Made by a program: the position numbers and the translations under genes
The notes under the pieces: generated by a model
The model's database searches: none
What the model saw: the letters and a program-made list of their open reading frames with translations, nothing else
Told to the model about the DNA's origin: nothing
Part shown: positions 1 through 33,775 of the stretch, one piece after another
How positions within the stretch are numbered: position 1 is the first letter of the stretch
How the letters are laid out: each line of letters starts with the position of its first letter
Assembly (NCBI GenBank): GCA_018105865.1
Contig: CM030859.1
Location: forward strand, 1,451,001-1,515,000
Length of the DNA: 64,000 nucleotides
Source of the DNA: Metaphire vulgaris
Taxonomy: Eukaryota; Annelida; Clitellata; Crassiclitellata; Megascolecidae
Direction of reading: 5' to 3'

Positions 1-1740
1 AGGTATAGATAGACCGTAGACAAGGAAATAAATTTATAACCGGCTATAAATTTATTTCCTAGGAAATAAATGTATTACCCATAGGATATCATTTCCAACC
101 AATGCTATATACAGGTATAGATACAGCTGTAGATAGGAAATAAATTTATTACCGGTTATAATTTTACTTCCTAGGCAATAAATTTATTACCCATGGGATA
201 TCACTTCATTTCCAACCAATGCTATACACCGGTATAGATAGATAGGAAATAAATTTATTACCGGTTATAATTTTATTTCCTAGGAAATAAATTTATTACC
301 CATGGGATATCATTTCATTTCCAACCAATGCTATACACAAGTATAGATAGGTAGGAAATAAATTTATTACCGGGTATAATTTTATTTCCTAGTAAATAAA
401 TTTATTACCCATGGGATATCATTTCATTTCCAACAAATACTATACACAGGTATTGATAGATAGGAAATGAATTTATTACCGGTTATAATTTTATTTCTTA
501 GGAAATAAATTTATTACCCATTGGATATCATTTCATTTCCAACCAATGCTATACACAAGTATAGATAGGTAGGAAATAAATTTATTACCGGGTATAATTT
601 TATTTCCTAGTAAATAAATTTATTACCCATGGGATATCATTTCATTTCCAACAAATACTATACACAGGTATTGATAGATAGGAAATGAATTTATTACCGG
701 TTATAATTTTATTTCTTAGGAAATAAATTTATTACCCATTGGATATCATTTCATTTCCAACCAATGCTATATACAGGTATAGATAGACCGTAGACTAGGA
801 AATAAATTTATAACCGGCTATAATTTTATTTCTTAGGAAATAAATTTATTACCCATAGGACATCATTTCCAACCCATGCTATACACAGGTATAGATATAT
901 AGGAAATAAATTTATTACCGGTTATAATTTTATTTCCTAGGAAATAAATTTATTACCCACGGGATATCATTTCATTTCCAACCAATGCTATACACAAGTA
1001 TAGATAGACAGTAGACTAGGAAATAAATTTATAACCGGCTATAATTTTATTTCCTAGGAAATAAATTTATTACCCATGGGATATCATTTCCAACTAATGC
1101 TATATACAGGCATAGATACAGCTGTAGATAGGAAATAAATTTATTACCGGTTATAATTTTATTTCCTAGGAAATAAATTTATTACCCATAGGATATCATT
1201 TCATTTCCAACCAATACTATATACGGGTATAGATAGACCGTAGACTAGGAAATAAATTTATAACCGGCTATAATTTTATTTCTTAGGAAATAGATTTATT
1301 ACCCATAGGATATCATTTCCAGCCAATGCTATACACAGGTATAGATATATAGGAAATAAATTTATTACCGGTTATAATTTTATTTCCTAGGAAATAAATT
1401 TATTACCCATGGGATATCATTTCATTTCCAACCAATACTATATACAGGTGTAGATAGACCGTAGACAAGCAAATAAATTTATAACCGGCTATAAATTTAT
1501 TTCCTAGGAAATAAATTTATTACCCATAGGATATCATTTCCAACCAATGCTATACACAGATATAGATAGAGAGTAGACTAGAAAATAAATTTGTAACCGG
1601 CTATATTTTTATTTCCTAGGAAATAAATTTATTACCCATAGGATATCATTTCCAACCAATGCTATACACAGTTATAGGTAGACCGTAGACTAGGAAATAA
1701 ATTTATAACCGGCTATAATTTCATTTCCTCGCTATATAGT
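1..1740. repeat. AT-rich satellite array, unit about 108-118 bp
   Basis: Some 15 diverged units run from the window edge to 1740. Each contains GGAAATAAATTTATTACC, a 9-10 bp A/T core, the perfect palindrome TTATTTCCTAGGAAATAA, then ATATCATTTC and CCAATGCTATACAC. Unit length varies (108, 111, 107, about 118) through presence or absence of ATTTC duplications and a GTAGAC segment. The array continues leftwards out of the window. No coding potential. Confidence 0.95.
321..756. repeat. Perfect 218-bp higher-order duplication inside the satellite
   Basis: Positions 321-538 and 539-756 appear base-for-base the same by eye, including variants not shared with other units (CTAGTAAATAAA, GGAAATGAATTT, CAACAAATAC). 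Each half is a two-unit block, so the most recent amplification step acted on dimers. Confidence 0.85.
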
Positions 1741-3203
1741 TATATGTAGATAGGTGGGGAAGTTTAGTCCTTAAAATCTTTCCAACTGATCTGGTATCGC
1801 TAAACAATTATATGTACAGTTCAGGCGTCCATAAAGTATATTTTTCCTCAATGGATAATGCAAATTTTCTACTTTTTACTGATACCGTAATTAATTGACC
1901 TGGCTCTAGTTCAATTTGGGTTTTGTGCGCCATCGGCTGAAGCCCTGGGCATTATGATAATAATAATGTGATTTTAAGTGGTTTCTGAGGCTAAGCAAAC
2001 CTGTGTTTAACCACTGATATGATTGTGGCACCGTAGAAGTTTATTGACAAACCAATGAATGTACAGTACGAGGATGAGTAACAAAAAACCACTGCAGAAC
2101 AATATAAAAGGGAGCGTAATACAACATTTAACACCAAGTGATTATTGCAATTTCTATCTCATTAAATGTAAACTTGAAGCTACTTTGTCAAATGGAAACT
2201 TGAAACTACTTTGTCAAAATCGCGATTGACCGCATTCGAAAACAAATGATGGATAGGACGACTGTGATTGACTGTCATTGGCATCCAATCGCCGTGGTTA
2301 TAGGTAATGAATATTTATGAACTTGTGTATATGCATGAGATTTGCGTATGCGTTATGCCTCATGGCTCCACCCATATAATTTCTTCAAGCATTGCCATTG
2401 GTTGCCTGCAAAGAATTCCCAAGGAGGAAATAAAATTATAGTTGTCGTTGCTATGGGAGGGCGGTTCTAATCTTGATTGACAGGCTATCTGCCGACCAAT
2501 CAAAACCTGACCAGGAAATAACTTTATGGGGGAAATAATTTTATACGACACCGGCCGCCGATTTGCAAGTCTTCCAGTGTCCGAAAATAATCTGACAAAC
2601 TGATTGCGTATCGCCGGCGGTGGGAGAAATGGGGTTGGGGTGGGCGTACGACGGGAGGGGGTTCCGAAGGTTTAGGACCGCCTCGGAGTGTCGCTGTTGC
2701 AATCGAACACGCGTAACGAGGGGGTTGGGGCTGGGGGTTGGGGGTGGGGGTAGTGAGGGTCATGGGGTGTTATCTATACTGGACCTGTTAAAAACGTGAA
2801 GAGAGAGACAGGGATGTAGTGTCCATTTGTTGCTGTCTTTGCTTTTTATTCCACGAGATCTCGGCTCTTTGCGAACTAGAGAAATTCGGAAATTTGCGCA
2901 ACGCAACATTTTCACTTTGCAATGAGTCCTCAAAATAGCTAATTCATGCTATTGCCATAGCTAATTCATAATTTTTGTGCTATGATAACTTTGCTTAGTG
3001 ATAATCCAGATACCGTTGGAATTTTCCAGAAATTAAGAATTAGAAGTTACTGGTATATATGAGATCTGTCCTGGTGCACCAAAGTATGCGATGTAATGTC
3101 CAAAACGCACTGAAACTCACTACGAACATCTACTGATTTCAAAATTTTTCCGGGGTTATGCGCCGGACCCCAGGCTGAGTTTTCATGAATTTGCGAAGGG
3201 GGG
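1741..3203. other. No gene seen; unique sequence with a GC-rich patch
   Basis: Past the satellite the sequence is mixed and has no splice-bounded open frame with recognisable protein features. 2540-2760 is GC-rich and contains G-rich runs (GGGGTTGGGG type). I find no gene, SINE head or inverted-repeat element. Confidence 0.5.
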
Positions 3204-3245
3204 ATGTCAATGTCCAGTGTCGAGTCTTATACGGGTAGTTATTCG

Positions 3246-3300
<55 letters not shown>

Positions 3301-3305
3301 GGCCT

Positions 3306-3367
<62 letters not shown>

Positions 3368-3663
3368 TAATAATAACAATAACAATAACAATAATAACAA
3401 TACTAATAATAGTAGGGGTAGGAGAGGGAAGGGAGGACAGGGAAGGGGGAAGCTGCTTCCAGCCTCTGTACTGTAGTAACTTGGATTCCTCGGGCGGGTC
3501 TTGGTTATTCGTCTTTGCCGCTGAGGCCCTGGCGCTTCGTCTCTTCTTCGGCGTAATGCAACAGCATCGATAGATCTCGGCCAGAACAGGCGGCAAGAGC
3601 TCTGCTCTATTAAGCCCACAATGGCTACCTTCAGCCTAGACTCTCCCTTCCTTCCTTCCTCCA

Positions 3664-3704
<41 letters not shown>

Positions 3705-3853
3705 TCTTTTTTCTCTCTCCCTCTCCCTCTCTCCATCCAACTCAGCAGTTGCAACAGTTGCTCGCCATAGATCTTGCTTGCAGGCGCCATTTGAATGACA
3801 CCACAGCCGCTGAAGCAGACAACAGACACACAAACACACAGACACACACACAG

Positions 3854-3897
<44 letters not shown>

Positions 3898-4016
3898 CCA
3901 TATAGAACATAGATTCTGTCTGTCAGTCTGTGTCTCTGTTTGTCTGTCTGTCTGTCTATCAATCTGTCTGTCTGTCTATCTGTCTGTGTGTCTGTTTGTC
4001 TGTCTGTCTGTCTTGC
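3246..4016. repeat. Cluster of microsatellites: (AAT)n, (CT)n, (CA)n, (TA)n, (TCTG)n
   Basis: (AAT)n spans 3246-3411, interrupted by GGCCTGTT at 3301-3308 and with AAC variants toward the end. (CT)n is at 3665-3700, (CA)n then (TA)n at 3827-3892, and (TCTG)n with TCTA and TTTG variants at 3916-4016. Open frames across it are only homopolymer artefacts. Confidence 0.95.
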
Positions 4017-4385
4017 TCTAGTCCTTGGTAATTTATTCCATGCTCTGACGTCATCTTATGACGCAGTGGTCTAGAAACTAAACTGGAAATAATTTCGAAA
4101 AGCCAAGCATTTGCCCTAAAATCATTCATCAACATTCTCGGGGAATGAAAAAGCCTCGAATCATCTTCGATTCTCGCAAATTAGCAAAAGTTGCGTGTAA
4201 ATTTTGGGGCCGAATTAGAGAGGAAAAGGGGATGCCACACATTTTTGGCCTTTAGAAAGAGAGTAATCACTGACAAAATTAGCTGTTTAACTTTTTAATG
4301 ACAGTCGGGAAATCTTATCGTAACACCTTTAACTAAAGCTCTCAACAAGCTGCTAATAATACGAATAAAAACATACAGAGCTATA

Positions 4386-4689
4386 CAGTGGCGGTTGCAG
4401 GATTTTTTGGTGGGGGGATGAAATGAATTTATAGGAAGTTGGCGTGGGATGAACAGAGAAGGGAAAATCAATAAACTTTCCCGAAAAAGGCTGGCAAAAG
4501 AAAAAGTTTTCCCCTAATTTACTACACTTTTACCGAAAAATAGATTGACAAGCAAAAACAGTCATCCGCAGTCTTTCCCCGTAGTTTAACTAGACTTTTG
4601 CCAAAAAAATGAGTTTCACAAGCGAAAAAATGTCCAGAAGTCAGGTGGGGGGACGCATCCCTACTCATCCCCCACGGGAACCGCCACTG
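4386..4689. mobile_element. hAT-like MITE, family C
   Basis: Ends CAGTGGCGGTTGCAGG and GGAACCGCCACTG are inverted. Flanks GAGCTATA and AAGATATA match at 6 of 8. The interior carries the shared GACAAGCAAAAA motif near 4552. Relatives lie at 16561, 28833, 31107, 49578 and 62215. Confidence 0.75.
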
Positions 4690-4699
4690 AAGATATAAC

Positions 4700-4945
4700 A
4701 TTTCGTAGGTTCACTGCCCATGGGAGAACCATAGAGTCATTTTTCTTAGCATCGGTTGAATGAGAGCGATTGCCAGCCTTTCCCTCGCCGCCTTTGCTTC
4801 CACTGAGCTAACACCAGATGCATTTATTTAACGGTGGGAGAGGCTTGGGCTAGAAATAACAGAACAGTTTCTGCCGCGGTCGGGATTTGAACCGTGGACC
4901 TCATGATTGATCGCACAGTACTCTAACCACTGCTCAACCGCTTTT
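4700..4945 (-). repeat. tRNA-derived SINE, family A (minus)
   Basis: Read on the minus strand, the head has GAGCAGTGGTTAG (A-box-like) and GGTTCAAATCC (B box, 4883-4893). The body contains the GCGGC-GAGGGAAAGGCTGGCAA segment in two near-identical parts shared with the copy at 23381. Confidence 0.75.
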
Positions 4946-5032
4946 GGAATGGCCTGATCTTTTGCGGGATGGATTTGAAGTACCATCGATTGATACCCGT
5001 GGTATTAGAACTGGTCCAATATAAGTGCATAT

Positions 5033-5219
<187 letters not shown>

Positions 5220-5843
5220 TTATTCTGTTAAAATTGCGAATATAGGGTCGAATGAAGCCGGAAATGTAGAATATTTTTGTGAAAGAGAGAGAGAGGGGAT
5301 TGGTGGTGGTTGTTGAGGGGGAGTTATGGCCTCTAAAAGCACACTTTTGTCTTTTGTGAATCGTCTTGGACTCTTAGCTCTTCAATTTTCCAGATTCACT
5401 GTTTCACCGTACATGAACAACACTCTGCCGTCAGCTTCGATCGCTAGAACCAGCTTCATTAATACCGACGTCCAAAGACTGACCACCAACTAATACCCAG
5501 TCTGTCAGTGATGGACCGCTGGCAATAGATTATGCCCCCTTAGATGTCCTAAACACGACATGCGAAGTCCTGAGCTGCGCCGGATAAAGAATCAGATTGA
5601 TGCCCCCTCCAGTAACTAGCCCCGGACAACTCGCCCCCAGTAACTCGCCCCCCGACAAATTCGTATCCAGGCCTACATCACGCCCCCAGACATCTCGCCC
5701 CGGGAAACAAAATTGAATATTAAATTTAGAAGAAACGTCTAAGAAATTTAGCGCATTCTTAATGCTATATCCAGCGATCAAACGCTAGATAAGGTCGAAA
5801 TTTAAAACCAATGTACGGATGTACGCAAAACGGACGAAATGAT

Positions 5844-6210
5844 GACTAGGCTATAGATATGCAACAATTCAGAAGAGTGATGAAACGAATTAGGCCTAAA
5901 ACCACATATTCATGTGTCCCCATCTTTGTTGTGTCAGACGGTACTAGAATTGTCAATATATTCTGTCTCAATTTTTTTCTAGAGCTTTCGAAGTGCCACG
6001 AAAAATAATGAGCCATTTGAAACGACACTATACAAAGTCTTTCAGAAATCTATTCTCTGTCAAATGTCTACAAAATCATTAATCGAGAGATAAGATGGCG
6101 CTTGAGAGAGCTGGTTTTTTGTATTACAGGTTTCATGGACCACAAAATATTATAAAATTGATACCCTGTTTGAAATTGGACAACGCAAGGACTAGTGCTA
6201 CAGTAGGCTA
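5844..6210. repeat. Dispersed satellite-like monomer, copy 1
   Basis: A sequence of about 365 bp that starts and ends with TAGGCTATAG. It is over 90% alike by eye to 13572-13932 and more distantly to 36556-36822. A family G element abuts its right end. Short open frames inside are not supported. Confidence 0.75.
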
Positions 6211-6406
6211 TAGGGGCGGCGCTGGGTTTTGTTGGCTGGGTGGGTCTAATGTAATCTACACAACCAGGACCAGGCTCAGACTACCCCTCCCCATCACCCC
6301 ACCCCAAATCATAATTTCTCTCCAGATTTGCACGATTTGCTCGGGTGTCCCTGCCCGAGACTGGGTGGGTCCGGACCCGCGGACCCACCCCCATAGCGCG
6401 CCCCTG
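6211..6406. mobile_element. MITE family G (GGGGCGGCGCTGG ends)
   Basis: Starts GGGGCGGCGCTGGGTTTTG and ends AGCGCGCCCCTG. Related to 13366-13571 and 18864-19055, the latter with a perfect 8-bp target duplication. Contains a short palindrome GGGTCCGGACCC. Confidence 0.7.
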
Positions 6407-6469
6407 AATAATGGGGCAGGGAGGCCGTGCTCCCAAAAAATGAAGCAATAATGTACAGTATAATGTTTT

Positions 6470-6600
6470 AAGTAAATAAATGTGAAATGTGCAAAAAATT
6501 GCAAAAATTGCCCAACAATTGCCAAAAATTTGCAAATTTGCCAAAATTGACCCAAAAATTGTCAAAAATTTGTCAAAATTTGCCAAAAATTATCTCGACC
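6470..6600. repeat. Iterated TTGCCAAAAATT motif
   Basis: About ten near-repeats of A-rich TTGCCAAAAATT / TTGCAAATT follow family G. A related stretch on the opposite strand is at 30650-30730, also next to a GACGCCCCTG end, so the motif is probably the interior of another transposable element. Confidence 0.5.
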
Positions 6601-7014
6601 CCAAGAAAAGTGTGCAATGACGCTACTGGTTCTAGTGCAAAATTGTAAGCGATTCCGCTTAAGTAGCAGTCTTTGACGGTGCTATTTGGAAAATTCTCAA
6701 CGATATGCTTAATAATAATTCTTGCAGCCATTTCACCCGACCTCTTGTTTCTGCCATATAAGATGGCAGTCTGGCTTTCGAAGCTATGTAGCCACCGTTG
6801 CTTTTTCAACAACTCGATGAAACGGTAAATGTTCGGAAACAGAGTGGCACATGGAGCAAGACGCCTGGATGGATAGATAGATAGATGGATGGATGGATAG
6901 AGTGAGGCTTAAAGGATGGCCCACTGCCTTTGGTTGGTTTTCAGTGATTGATTGTTTTTTTCTAACCATCACTGTTCTTCATTAGTAAGAGAAGTAAATC
7001 TTACAGACTTCCCT

Positions 7015-7037
7015 CCCCCTCTCTGTCTCTTTCTCTC

Positions 7038-7090
<53 letters not shown>

Positions 7091-7126
7091 ATATATCTCT
7101 CTCTCTCTCTCTCTCTCTCAATCTCT
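7015..7126. repeat. (CT)n microsatellite
   Basis: A pyrimidine-only tract of about 110 bp, mostly CT with CTTT variants, interrupted once by TATATAT. Confidence 0.95.
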
Positions 7127-7577
7127 CACCGCCTGTCACACTATGAATGTCTTCTTCCGAGAAGTAGAGCGCAAGAGCAGGAAGGAGCGAATTCGTCCAG
7201 CCGGGTTCGAGAGTGAAGGTTACCGTTTCAGAGATGTCTGCATTTCCGGCATTGACAGAGACATTAATACGGAATGCGTAACGCTTTAGATTTGGTGTCA
7301 ATCCAATGCATTGAATCGATAGTGCGCCGTATAAACGAACACGTTTATTCGTTTATTTCAGTCTTATAATTGTGTGCATATTTGCATTTAATAGTTTGCC
7401 ATGATAAATCCGATTTGACTCTCGAAAAACTCAAAGCATCTAACCTGGGCAACAAATACAACAATTACATTCCATTTTCTACAAAAACAATAGCAACAAT
7501 TCACTTCTATAGCGCCAGTTCTAATATTCATTGACGGTAGACCTACACCAAATACATCGGCACAAGACAATTCATTC

Positions 7578-7783
7578 CAGTGGCGGCTCCAGGATTTGGC
7601 AAGTGGGAGGAGGGAAGTTGGGGTGACAATATCTAAGCATTAGGAACAGCCATTTGTTGATAGGTATGTAGTATCAATTAAGTATAGGGTCCCAAGTCCC
7701 AACAGGGGGCTACCGGGGGCAGGTATTCAATAGGGGAAGTACGGGCCCCCGAACCCCCCGCCCCCAATGTGGAGCCGCCACTT
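7578..7783. mobile_element. hAT-like MITE, family A
   Basis: Ends CAGTGGCGGCTCCAGG and GTGGAGCCGCCACTTG are inverted. The flanking direct repeat is TTCATTC. Interior matches 11984, 44413 and, inverted, 28061. Confidence 0.8.
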
Positions 7784-7885
7784 GTTCATTCTATAAGGGG
7801 AAACATCGAGAAAAAGACCTGTGTGTGTGTGTGTGCTCAGCAAACAGATGCCCAAGAATCGACTGTCTATATTCTACGGGGTCTA

Positions 7886-8041
7886 CAGTAGAGCTTCGTT
7901 ATAACGTGTAGACTGGGCTGTAGAATTTAATACGCTATATCCGACGTACGTTATATTACGTCCATTACGGTGCGTTATAACCGAGTATTCGTTATAACCG
8001 AGTATTCGTTATAACCGAGTATTCGTTATACCGAAGTTTTG
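7886..8041. mobile_element. pogo/Tigger-like MITE with internal tandem repeat
   Basis: Begins CAGTAGAGCTTCGTTATAACG, a TIR type seen in pogo/Tigger-like elements, and contains three tandem copies of GTTATAACCGAGTATTC. The right end is degraded. A longer relative is at 63141-63329. Confidence 0.6.
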
Positions 8042-8261
8042 CTGCACATGCTTGTTTCGACAGATATATGTCTAAAATCCAGATAATCTTCTGCAACCGT
8101 TATCTGCTATCCAGTCAAACTCAACGACGACGAACACGCCCATCAGTGAGTAGCTCCCGGGCAGCACGATTAACTGGCAGAGGTGCACTGTGGCACCTGC
8201 AAAACCTACAGTCGGACGCGGAGGCCTGCTAAGTGGACTATAGGCAGGTGCAAAAGAAGAG

Positions 8262-8315
8262 GAGGAAGAAGAAGAAGAAGAAGAAGAAGAAGAAGAAGAA
8301 GAAGAAGAAGAAGAA

Positions 8316-8347
<32 letters not shown>
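8262..8347. repeat. (AAG)n microsatellite
   Basis: About 27 AAG triplets with a few AGG variants at the edges; a pure purine strand. Confidence 0.95.
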
Positions 8348-8389
8348 CCAGTAGAAAGATGGCGATGAACTGAAGGTATATAGTACTAC

Positions 8390-8669
8390 TTTCGTTTAGA
8401 AATCATTCACTCGCTCGCTCTCAACTACTTTGTTCCCGCTCGGTCGGAGCACCGAGATGCCCGGACAGACGGGACTCTGTATCGCGGGTAACCCGGTAGA
8501 CAGTTTGCGCGCTGACGGAGCGTTCCGTGTAGTTAAACACGCGTCTGTGCCGAACGGAAAAGAAGAGCGCTAGGATAAACAGAGCACACGGGGTTTAACA
8601 GCAGCGAAGGATCTAGGTTACTGTTTGCGTTCGTCGTTCATTTGTGTTTTGCGAGTTGAGGCCGTCTGG
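8390..8669 (+). promoter_or_regulatory. Candidate 5' untranslated/promoter region of the multi-CUB gene
   Basis: This CpG-rich stretch contrasts with its AT-rich surroundings, lies just upstream of the proposed first coding exon, and ends at GGTC/GTAAGTAAG, which could be a donor of a 5' untranslated exon. No TATA box or start site can be fixed. Inference only. Confidence 0.3.
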
Positions 8670-9148
<479 letters not shown>

Positions 9149-9169
9149 TCAAGCCGAAAAGACTTTTCG

Positions 9170-29829
<20,660 letters not shown>

Positions 29830-30070
29830 CCGTGACACGGGGGGTGGGGTGGGCGCTTGGTTGAGGGAGGAGGAACGGTCTAATCGAATCTTAAACTTCT
29901 ATAGCGCCACTCAGTACTTTATCCAAGCCTGTTATGGGGAGATCCCCAAAACCCACAAAAAACAAAAAGTCCCCATCAAATAAATTCAGAACTAACATAT
30001 ATTCTTGCATTGAACGTGTCTCTTCCCCTCCAGTCAAGTCAATGCACCCCCCTAATAAATAAAACACTGG

Positions 30071-31106
30071 CGCCACTTCACGATGCACATGGAAGCACCG
30101 GGAGATGGCACGCCAAATCAAAATAATTAAAGATCCAGGTCAAATCCAGCGCATCCGGCCGGACAAACGGGTGATAAGTCTAGTTGGGTGGGATAAGCCT
30201 GGTAAAAAAGTTGGGTTTTTAATTCTGTTCTAACAAAATTTGCACTGAATTAGGCTGAGGCAATGAGTTGGCAATTGGCCTTTAGTCAAATGGGTCGCCA
30301 AAACCCTATGGGTCATGGGTCAAGGCCCGTTGACCAATGGTGACCAATGGCTGGTCAAATGGATTACCCTTACCTGGTGGGTCACATGGGTAGTGGGTCA
30401 ATATCTAAGGCGACAGACAATAGTACCTAAACTCCCCAAAATTTGAGGATGACAACCTTACTGTTTCTCTATATTTTACTGGACAGCATTTTTGGGACGC
30501 TTTGCTTGTGAAGAATTTTGCCTATCAAAGGAACGCACGGATGAGTTTCCATCACAGATCCTAATTTAGTATGCATTCAATGCCAGACGTAAGTAAGTAA
30601 AATCTCGCAGTAGTGTAATTTCACACTTTTCTTGGAGGGCAAGCTAATAAGATAATTTTTGGCCACATTTTGGCAAATTTTGTGTAATTTTTGCCAAATT
30701 TTGAGGATTTTTGACGCATTTTTGCACATTTCACATTTAATTATTTATTTAATACATCATACATTATTTCTTCATTTCCTTGGGGCCACCCCCCCCAAAT
30801 GACGCCCCTGAAATCTCGTGAATTTTCATAGCGCTTTCGAAAGCAGAAACCATCATTTGGTCCATTGCTTATAATAATGCTATCGTTCTTTGGAATGACG
30901 CTTCCTATTTTTTGCGAAAGACGTTTCTTTTCAACAACAGGATCACCAACAAAATGGAACTGCCTTGTTTTTTTCTCTTACGTTTCTCGTCTTTTTTGCC
31001 TCTGAAGACGGTTTATAAATTCTAGATTTTGATGATGCGCATAAACAATTTAAACAAAAGTTTTAATTGGAAAATAAATTAATGTTAAATATTTGATATT
31101 GTTGTT
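30071..31106. other. Intergenic sequence, no gene seen
   Basis: 30280-30420 has loose repeats of GGGTCA and TGACCAATGG. 30650-30810 is an AAATTTTGG-rich stretch ending in ACGCCCCTG, probably a decayed element. No supported coding sequence. Confidence 0.5.
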
Positions 31107-31403
31107 CAGTGGCGGTTTCACGTTGGGGGATATTTGGGGATGCATCCCCATCGAGCTTTTTTGCTTGTCATCAGCGTTTGACTTTGGGTATCTACAGTAT
31201 GTACAAAATAGAGCTGGTGACCTTTTTTGCTTGTCAGCCTTTTTCAAGAAATTTTTATATTTGTATATACATTTGTCGGGGAAAACACTGTTCATGACCG
31301 TTTTTTGCTCGTCAACCTTTTCGGGATTTTATTTCATCTCCCCCCACCAACTTCCTGAAAATTTCTTGCATCCCCCCACCAAGAATTCTTGGAACCGCCA
31401 CTG
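31107..31403. mobile_element. hAT-like MITE, family C
   Basis: Starts CAGTGGCGGTTTCACG and ends TTGGAACCGCCACTG. Carries three copies of the TTTTTTGCTTGTCA-type motif, about 62-75 bp apart. Confidence 0.8.
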
Positions 31404-31522
31404 CTTTTGCTTAGTCATATGCAGTATATTGACTTGCATGCGTCATATTCTCGATTTTTTCAAAAGCGTAATAGAGCACTTTCCCCTCTGTCGACCTCAA
31501 CTGTCCTTAAGTTATGGCCTGT

Positions 31523-31848
31523 CAGTGGCGTAGCCAGGATTTCCGAAAGGGGGGTTGGTTTTGATTTGACCGCAACCAACTACGAAAAATCTTAACAAGG
31601 AAAAAAGTAATCCTCATCTTTCCTTCTTGTACTTTTTCCTTTGCAGATGCTGACAAGCAAAAATGGTCGTCACCTCTTACACCTTTACATTCTATAGCGC
31701 TTAGAAATTTTGAGTCAGTCGGTAGCCAAGAGGTTTTTTACTCCAAAACCGCGTCCGAAAATAAAAGTTGTATGGAAATGCATTAAAACATTTTTTGTCG
31801 GCAGCCAAGAGGGGTTTTAACCCCCAAACCACCCTGGCTGCGTCACTG
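31523..31848. mobile_element. hAT-like MITE, family B
   Basis: Starts CAGTGGCGTAGCCAGG and ends CTGGCTGCGTCACTG. Flanks TGGCCTGT and TGGCCTAT match at 7 of 8. Contains CCGCGTCCGAAAATAAAA and GACAAGCAAAAATGGTC. Confidence 0.85.
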
Positions 31849-31865
31849 TGGCCTATGTAGTGATG

Positions 31866-31871
31866 ATGGTT

Positions 31872-31908
<37 letters not shown>

Positions 31909-32362
31909 CGATGACGACGACGACGAAGACGACGACAATGATGAAAAATATCAATAGTTAAAATAAATTAACGACTAATCGATTAATTATTGTTTAATCT
32001 CCGTGCAGTTCTACTGTTCCTCAGTTTAGATTTTATGTTCTGTAGATTGATTTAATATCGGCGCTACATAAATGGCGGTTATTTTTAGCGATTTTTATTT
32101 GGAAGAGGAAGAATAATATCGAATGGAAATTTGATGACCATCGTCTCTCAGATCTTTAAATGACAAATTATTGAAAGAGAATTAGGAACCAACGACACCA
32201 GGAGATTCTTTTAATCTTTACCCCGAGTAGAGATAGAGAGCCACAGACAGACAGACAAACAGACAGGCAGACAGGCAGACAGTTAGATAGATAGATATAG
32301 ACAAAGACATATTTAGAGATAGAGACCAGACGGGCAGAGAAAGACAGACAGACAAAGAAGCG

Positions 32363-32415
<53 letters not shown>

Positions 32416-32450
32416 AAGACAGAGACAAACAGAAGCAGACATGCAGAGAG
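31866..32450. repeat. (ATG/ACG)n and, further on, GACA/GA repeats
   Basis: ATGATG then ACGACG triplets at 31866-31935, unique AT-rich text, then GACAGACA and GAGAGA at 32226-32445. No gene. Confidence 0.85.
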
Positions 32451-32944
32451 AGTTAATAACGCATTGGTTTGGATTGCTTGCAAAATTATTCCATAAATAT
32501 TTTAGACGCGTTTTCATCTGCTTCCATTCGCAATTAATAAGCGTCTCTTAAGATGTTGTAGGCTTTTAGAGGAAGCCTGTCTACCCGGGTTCCACGAACG
32601 ATATGCCCAGTTCACACCCACACCAACACACACACACACACACACTGATGTTCCCGCTGTGATATCACAGGTTAAGTAAAATTAACATTACATCTCCGAC
32701 CAAGCAGTCCATAATTATTGATGTCTGGAATGCTTCGATTGCATTTAGTAATAATTATTAATGTGGTTCTTAACAGCAAATATGAACCTATATCACAGGG
32801 AGCGCTTCTGAGCAATAAGCGCTATATAAAGGCTGGTTTACTTTGCATCGTATCAAGAATTCTGATCTTGTAGAGGATTCAAATTTTTAGTGAGGAATTG
32901 TAAAGCGGAAAAAATAAATACCGTGGAGTCGATTGTCACCCTCT

Positions 32945-33130
32945 TCCATTAATCCTTCCTCCGCCTCCTCCTCCTCCTCCTCCTCTTTTTCTTCTTCTTC
33001 GTCATCATCATCATCATCTTCTTCTTCTTCTTCCTTCTTCTTCTTCTTCTTCTTCATCATCATCATCAGCAGCAGCAGCATCATCATCATCTTCTTCTTC
33101 TTCTTCTTTTCTTCTTCTATTTCCTCCTCG
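32945..33130. repeat. Compound CTT/ATC/CTC triplet tract
   Basis: CCTCCT, CTTCTT, ATCATC, CTTCTT, ATCATCAGCAGC, ATCATC, CTTCTT in order. Each block is short and in the same triplet phase. Confidence 0.93.
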
Positions 33131-33491
33131 CTCTCTTCTCCGTTACCTGTTTGTACTTTTCGTGGATATTGCATCGCTCATAATCTCATGCAGTGTTTTA
33201 CCCAGACTCGAGGTCTTTGGGAGGGGAATTTACTTGGCTCGAGTGAAAGAGACACAGTTCAATGCAAACATTTGCGTAAGTTCTGGGATTTGGGGAGGGG
33301 TTGGTTGTTTTTTTTGGGGGACTGGGGAGAATCTCCCCCTAACAGACCTGAATAAAAACTGATCTCTTGCATTCTTTCAAATGTACTCTTTGCTTTACTA
33401 CAGGATATTCTACTGTATCTTTATGGTTTAGGATTTACAGTAGGCCTATAGTGATCACAGAGTCTTATTACTTGAATTACTATGCCTATGT

Positions 33492-33572
33492 TTAACCCCC
33501 TAACTGGGCAACTATTTGTAACTCAATGTAAAATGGACGAGTGTTACTCGTGGCACCCAGTTAAGGGGTTAA
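33492..33572. mobile_element. 81-bp TTAA-flanked element, family L
   Basis: TTAA at both ends with TTAACCCCCTAACTGGG and CCAGTTAAGGGGTTAA inverted. Core AACTCAATGTAAAATGGACG as in the copies at 23301 and 24623. Confidence 0.7.
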
Positions 33573-33775
33573 AAAATTCTGTGGTTTTTGAGTTGGAAAT
33601 AGATCATCTCTCTTGTCTCCACCGGAAAATAACAGTTCCGTTCGGTCTTCGTTTTTCTGAGAATTTTACAATTGCGCGGTATCAGTCATCACCGCTCTCC
33701 TTGGGTCCTACAGAAACACGATAAATATTACTTTTCCACGTAATTCGCTATGATTGCGCAGCATTGTATCTAGAA

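Noticed and set aside
3204..3910. Long poly-Asn, poly-Ile and poly-Leu open frames over the AAT array
   Set aside because: All frames of a triplet repeat stay open. There is no start context or non-repeat protein sequence.
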